Assembly: GCA_048887165.1 (NCBI GenBank)
Contig: JBHLJZ010000141.1
Span: 1 to 7,891, forward strand
Direction of reading: 5' to 3'
From: SOKP01 sp048887165
Lineage (GTDB): Archaea; Asgardarchaeota; Lokiarchaeia; Sigyniarchaeales; SOKP01
Length of the DNA: 7,891 nt
In this document: positions 5,160-7,891 of the stretch, one piece after another
Position numbering within the stretch: the first letter of the stretch is position 1
Layout: each line of letters opens with the position of its first letter
The notes under the pieces: model-generated
The model's input: only the letters and a program-made list of their open reading frames with translations
The model's database searches: none
What the model was told of the DNA's origin: nothing
Translations under genes and position numbers: made by a program

Positions 5160-7891
5160 ATGGAAGGTTCCGTATTAGTCATTGGCGGGGGTATTGCAGG
5201 AATTCAGACTTCTCTGGATTTAACTGAACTTGGATTTAAAGTATATTTAATTGAAAAGGAACCCTCAATTGGAGGCCATATGGCTCAATTCGATAAATTA
5301 TTTCCCGCTAATGATTGTAGTTTATGCATTCTTGCTCCTAAAATGGTAGCTCTTTATAGGAATCCTAATGTTGAACTATTTACGCTATCTGAAGTCAAGA
5401 AAGTATCTGGAGCCGCAGGAAATTTCGATATCACAATTATCAAAAATCCACGTTATGTTGATGAAACCAAGTGTAAAGGATGTGGGGATTGTGCAGCCAA
5501 ATGTCCTAAAGTTGAGGCTCCAAATATATTTGAAATGAATTTAGGTAAAAGAAAATCTATTTATATGCCATTTCCACAAGCCACACCTCCAGTTTATATG
5601 ATTGATCCTGAGTTATGTTTATATTTAAACAGAGATGTATGTGGAGTATGTAAAAAAGTTTGCAAGGGCGAGGCTATAGATTTTGATCAGGAGCCTCAGG
5701 AGATACAATTTAAAGTTGGTGCTATTATTGTTGCTACTGGATTTGATATGCTTGGAGATAAATTATCATCAAAATGGGGTTATCATTTCAAAAATGTTGT
5801 TAATGCTTTAGAATATGAAAGAATTCTATGTCCTACAGGACCATTTGGAAATCAAATTCTTCGACCAAGTGATGAAAGTGAGCCTCAAAGCATTGCTTTC
5901 ATTCATTGTCCAGGTTCAAGCTATTTGGAAGAAAACGTACCTTATTGTTCACGTGTCTGTTGTATGTATACAACTAAAGATGCAATCCTAACTAAGATTA
6001 ATATTGAAGATTCTCAAATCTCTATATTTAGACATAATATAAGAGTATTCGGGAAAAATTTCTATGAATATACTAAAAAAGCTCAATCAGATTTTAATAT
6101 AAGCTATATAAATTCAAATATTAAATCTATCGAAGAAGATCCAGAAACTAATGACTTAATTATTCAATATGATGATGTAAAAACAGGGGATATGGATAAG
6201 AGTTATAGAGCAAATTTGGTTGTGTTAGCAGCACCTTTAGTTCCTTCTAGTGGAACAAAAGAATTAGCCAAACTGCTCAAAATTAAATTGGATGATTATG
6301 GATTCTTTCAAGAAACGTCTTACTTTGAAAAATCTCTCTCTTCGAGAAAAGGTGTCTACTTATGTGGATTTTGTCAGGGACCAATGAATATATCTGAGAC
6401 AGTGATTAATGCGAGTGGTGTAGCTTCCCAGGTAGCCACATTTTTGAATCCTGTTAGATATACTCAAACGATAGAAAGAGAAATAGACATAAAACTTGAA
6501 GAAGAAATAATTAAAATTACCCCTCGAGCTCTAATTATCGGTGGAGGCATATCTGGAATGACAGCAGCCTTAAATATTAGCAACCAAGGATTTGAAACAA
6601 TAATAGTGGAGAAAGAAAATAAACTAGGAGGTAATTTAAATCATATTAATGTTCTTTATCCAACTAAACAACGTGCTTCTAATTATTTAGAAGAAATTGA
6701 AAAGCAAGTAGAAGATAATAAAAACATTAAAACGTTTTTCAATTCAAGAATTGAAAATGTGAATGGTTCCATCGGTAATTATAATATAACTATAGCAAAT
6801 TCCGCCGAAACTCGTAAATTTGATGTTGGAGTTATTATAGTAGCAACCGGAAGTAATGAATTTAAACCTCATGGTCTTTTTGAATATAATAAACAAAATA
6901 AAAACATAATAACTCAGCAGGAATTGGAGCAAAGACTAAAGTATGAAGATAAATCGTGGCTTGATAACATCAACCATGTCACCACAATTATGTGTGTAAA
7001 TGCAAGGCAAAAGGGAGGTATTTCTTATTGTTCAAATGTATGTTGTAGTAATACGATTAAAAATGTACAAGTTTTGAAAGAAATTAAGCCTGACTTAGAA
7101 ACATTAGTTCTATTTAGAGAGCTGCATATGGCAAAAAAGGAGTTTGAAAAATATGTATCCAAGAGAAAAAAAATTGCTAATTATCTAAAGTATGATCTTA
7201 AACATGTACCATCAGTAATTAAACTAAGTGAAGATCCTGAGAAGTATAAAATTGAGGTTCCGAGTATTATCGATCCAAGTGATATTATCGGAGTAGAGAC
7301 GGATTTAATTATTTTATCCACACCTATGATTCCACCTGATGATTTACAAGATCTCGCTAATAAATTGAATGTACCTTTAGATGAACATGGATTTTTTATA
7401 GAAGCACATGAAAAATTACGACCTTTAGATTTTACTGCTCATGGAATATTTATATGTGGATGTGCTCAATGGCCAAAAAATATTCAAGATTCGATATTGG
7501 AAGCAAATGGGGCAGCAGGTAGAGCTAGTAGATTTTTAAGTTTAAAAGGGATTTCATCTACTAAATTTGAGCTATTATCCTTCTTTTTATCCATAGAGTG
7601 CTTCTTTAAGGATATGAAAGTAAACAGGGAAAAATGTAATGGATGCGGACGATGCGCCGAAGTGTGCCAATTTAAAGCTATTTCTCTTCTTGATATACAA
7701 CAAGAGTATGAAGATGTTAGTATCCCTACTAAGAAAGCTTATATTAATCCTGCTATATGTAAGGGTTGTGGTAAATGTTCTGCTACATGTCGCTTAAAAG
7801 CGATCGATCCGAGACATTACGATTTTAAGCAAATTTCTTCTATAATTGATCCATACTTTTTAGGAAAAACTGAAGGGAAACCAATTGATGA
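5160..7891 (+). CDS. hdrA: Double-module HdrA-like flavoprotein lacking the middle domain (HdrA-2, partial at 3' end)
   Basis: The frame is open for 910 codons from the ATG at 5160 and runs off the window. It is collinear with HdrA-1: FAD motif near residue 9, CSLC at 53, inserted ferredoxin (C105/108/111/115; C153/161/164/168), cluster site C250/C263/C267/C268, CGFCQGP at 402, a second FAD motif GGGISG at 461, cluster site C612/C624/C628/C629, CGCAQWP at 766, and a terminal ferredoxin (C826-C836, C867-C877). It lacks about 140 residues between the modules: a short charged linker (about 438-452) replaces the HdrA N-terminal-type domain. Predicted cofactors are two FADs and about six [4Fe-4S] clusters. 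Both terminal ferredoxin motifs lose the usual Pro after the last Cys (CQ, CR). A hydrophobic insert (FELLSFFLSIECFF, 803-816) precedes them. The chain passes the point where HdrA-1 stops, so a longer tail or a fused domain is possible. It has its own promoter. Confidence 0.93.
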   Translation, partial: MEGSVLVIGGGIAGIQTSLDLTELGFKVYLIEKEPSIGGHMAQFDKLFPANDCSLCILAPKMVALYRNPNVELFTLSEVKKVSGAAGNFDITIIKNPRYVDETKCKGCGDCAAKCPKVEAPNIFEMNLGKRKSIYMPFPQATPPVYMIDPELCLYLNRDVCGVCKKVCKGEAIDFDQEPQEIQFKVGAIIVATGFDMLGDKLSSKWGYHFKNVVNALEYERILCPTGPFGNQILRPSDESEPQSIAFIHCPGSSYLEENVPYCSRVCCMYTTKDAILTKINIEDSQISIFRHNIRVFGKNFYEYTKKAQSDFNISYINSNIKSIEEDPETNDLIIQYDDVKTGDMDKSYRANLVVLAAPLVPSSGTKELAKLLKIKLDDYGFFQETSYFEKSLSSRKGVYLCGFCQGPMNISETVINASGVASQVATFLNPVRYTQTIEREIDIKLEEEIIKITPRALIIGGGISGMTAALNISNQGFETIIVEKENKLGGNLNHINVLYPTKQRASNYLEEIEKQVEDNKNIKTFFNSRIENVNGSIGNYNITIANSAETRKFDVGVIIVATGSNEFKPHGLFEYNKQNKNIITQQELEQRLKYEDKSWLDNINHVTTIMCVNARQKGGISYCSNVCCSNTIKNVQVLKEIKPDLETLVLFRELHMAKKEFEKYVSKRKKIANYLKYDLKHVPSVIKLSEDPEKYKIEVPSIIDPSDIIGVETDLIILSTPMIPPDDLQDLANKLNVPLDEHGFFIEAHEKLRPLDFTAHGIFICGCAQWPKNIQDSILEANGAAGRASRFLSLKGISSTKFELLSFFLSIECFFKDMKVNREKCNGCGRCAEVCQFKAISLLDIQQEYEDVSIPTKKAYINPAICKGCGKCSATCRLKAIDPRHYDFKQISSIIDPYFLGKTEGKPID

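Noticed and set aside
6744..6932. Minus-strand open frame of 62 codons
   Set aside because: It is opposite the second module of HdrA-2; its hydrophobic, Ile/Phe-rich product is what AT-rich antisense of this gene would give.

Overview
The window is strongly AT-rich and looks archaeal. Shine-Dalgarno sequences of the GGTGAT type precede genes, two non-coding gaps carry textbook TTTAWATA TATA boxes, and the coding content is archaeal-type heterodisulfide reductase (Hdr) electron-transfer chemistry. The low GC, the pair of two-module HdrA proteins and the lysine/glutamate-rich response regulator suggest an Asgard archaeon, perhaps Lokiarchaeia. That assignment is inference from memory, not a database match.

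Layout, all genes on the plus strand. (1) Bases 1-104 are the last 33 codons of an upstream gene whose stop overlaps the next start by one base. (2) 104-3190 encodes a 1028-residue double-module HdrA (HdrA-1). (3) 3211-3648 encodes an MvhD/FlpD-type [2Fe-2S] protein 20 bases downstream, so these three genes look like one operon whose promoter lies left of the window. (4) 3649-3817 is a gap with oligo-T termination tracts followed by a BRE/TATA promoter. (5) 3818-4795 encodes a 325-residue regulator that I read as a ribbon-helix-helix-like segment, a HisKA-like helical hairpin without its histidine, and an intact receiver domain. (6) 4796-5159 is a 364-base gap with T-tracts, a bulged hairpin, five phased TCGGA/TCCGA-type motifs and a TATA box at the centre of a 9-bp inverted repeat. 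(7) 5160 to the window end is a second double-module HdrA (HdrA-2), open for 910 codons and unfinished at the edge.

How the parts may work together: HdrA proteins carry the FAD of flavin-based electron bifurcation or confurcation, and MvhD-type proteins pass electrons between HdrA and a hydrogenase or formate dehydrogenase. Both HdrA proteins here carry two thioredoxin-reductase-like FAD modules in one chain. HdrA-1 has the domain that is normally at the HdrA N terminus placed between its two modules. HdrA-2 lacks that domain cleanly but is otherwise collinear. The window therefore holds two forms of a tandem HdrA with a regulator between them, and HdrA-2 has its own elaborate promoter. No hydrogenase, HdrB/HdrC, formate dehydrogenase or acyl-CoA reductase subunit is fully visible, so the electron donor and acceptor cannot be read from this window.
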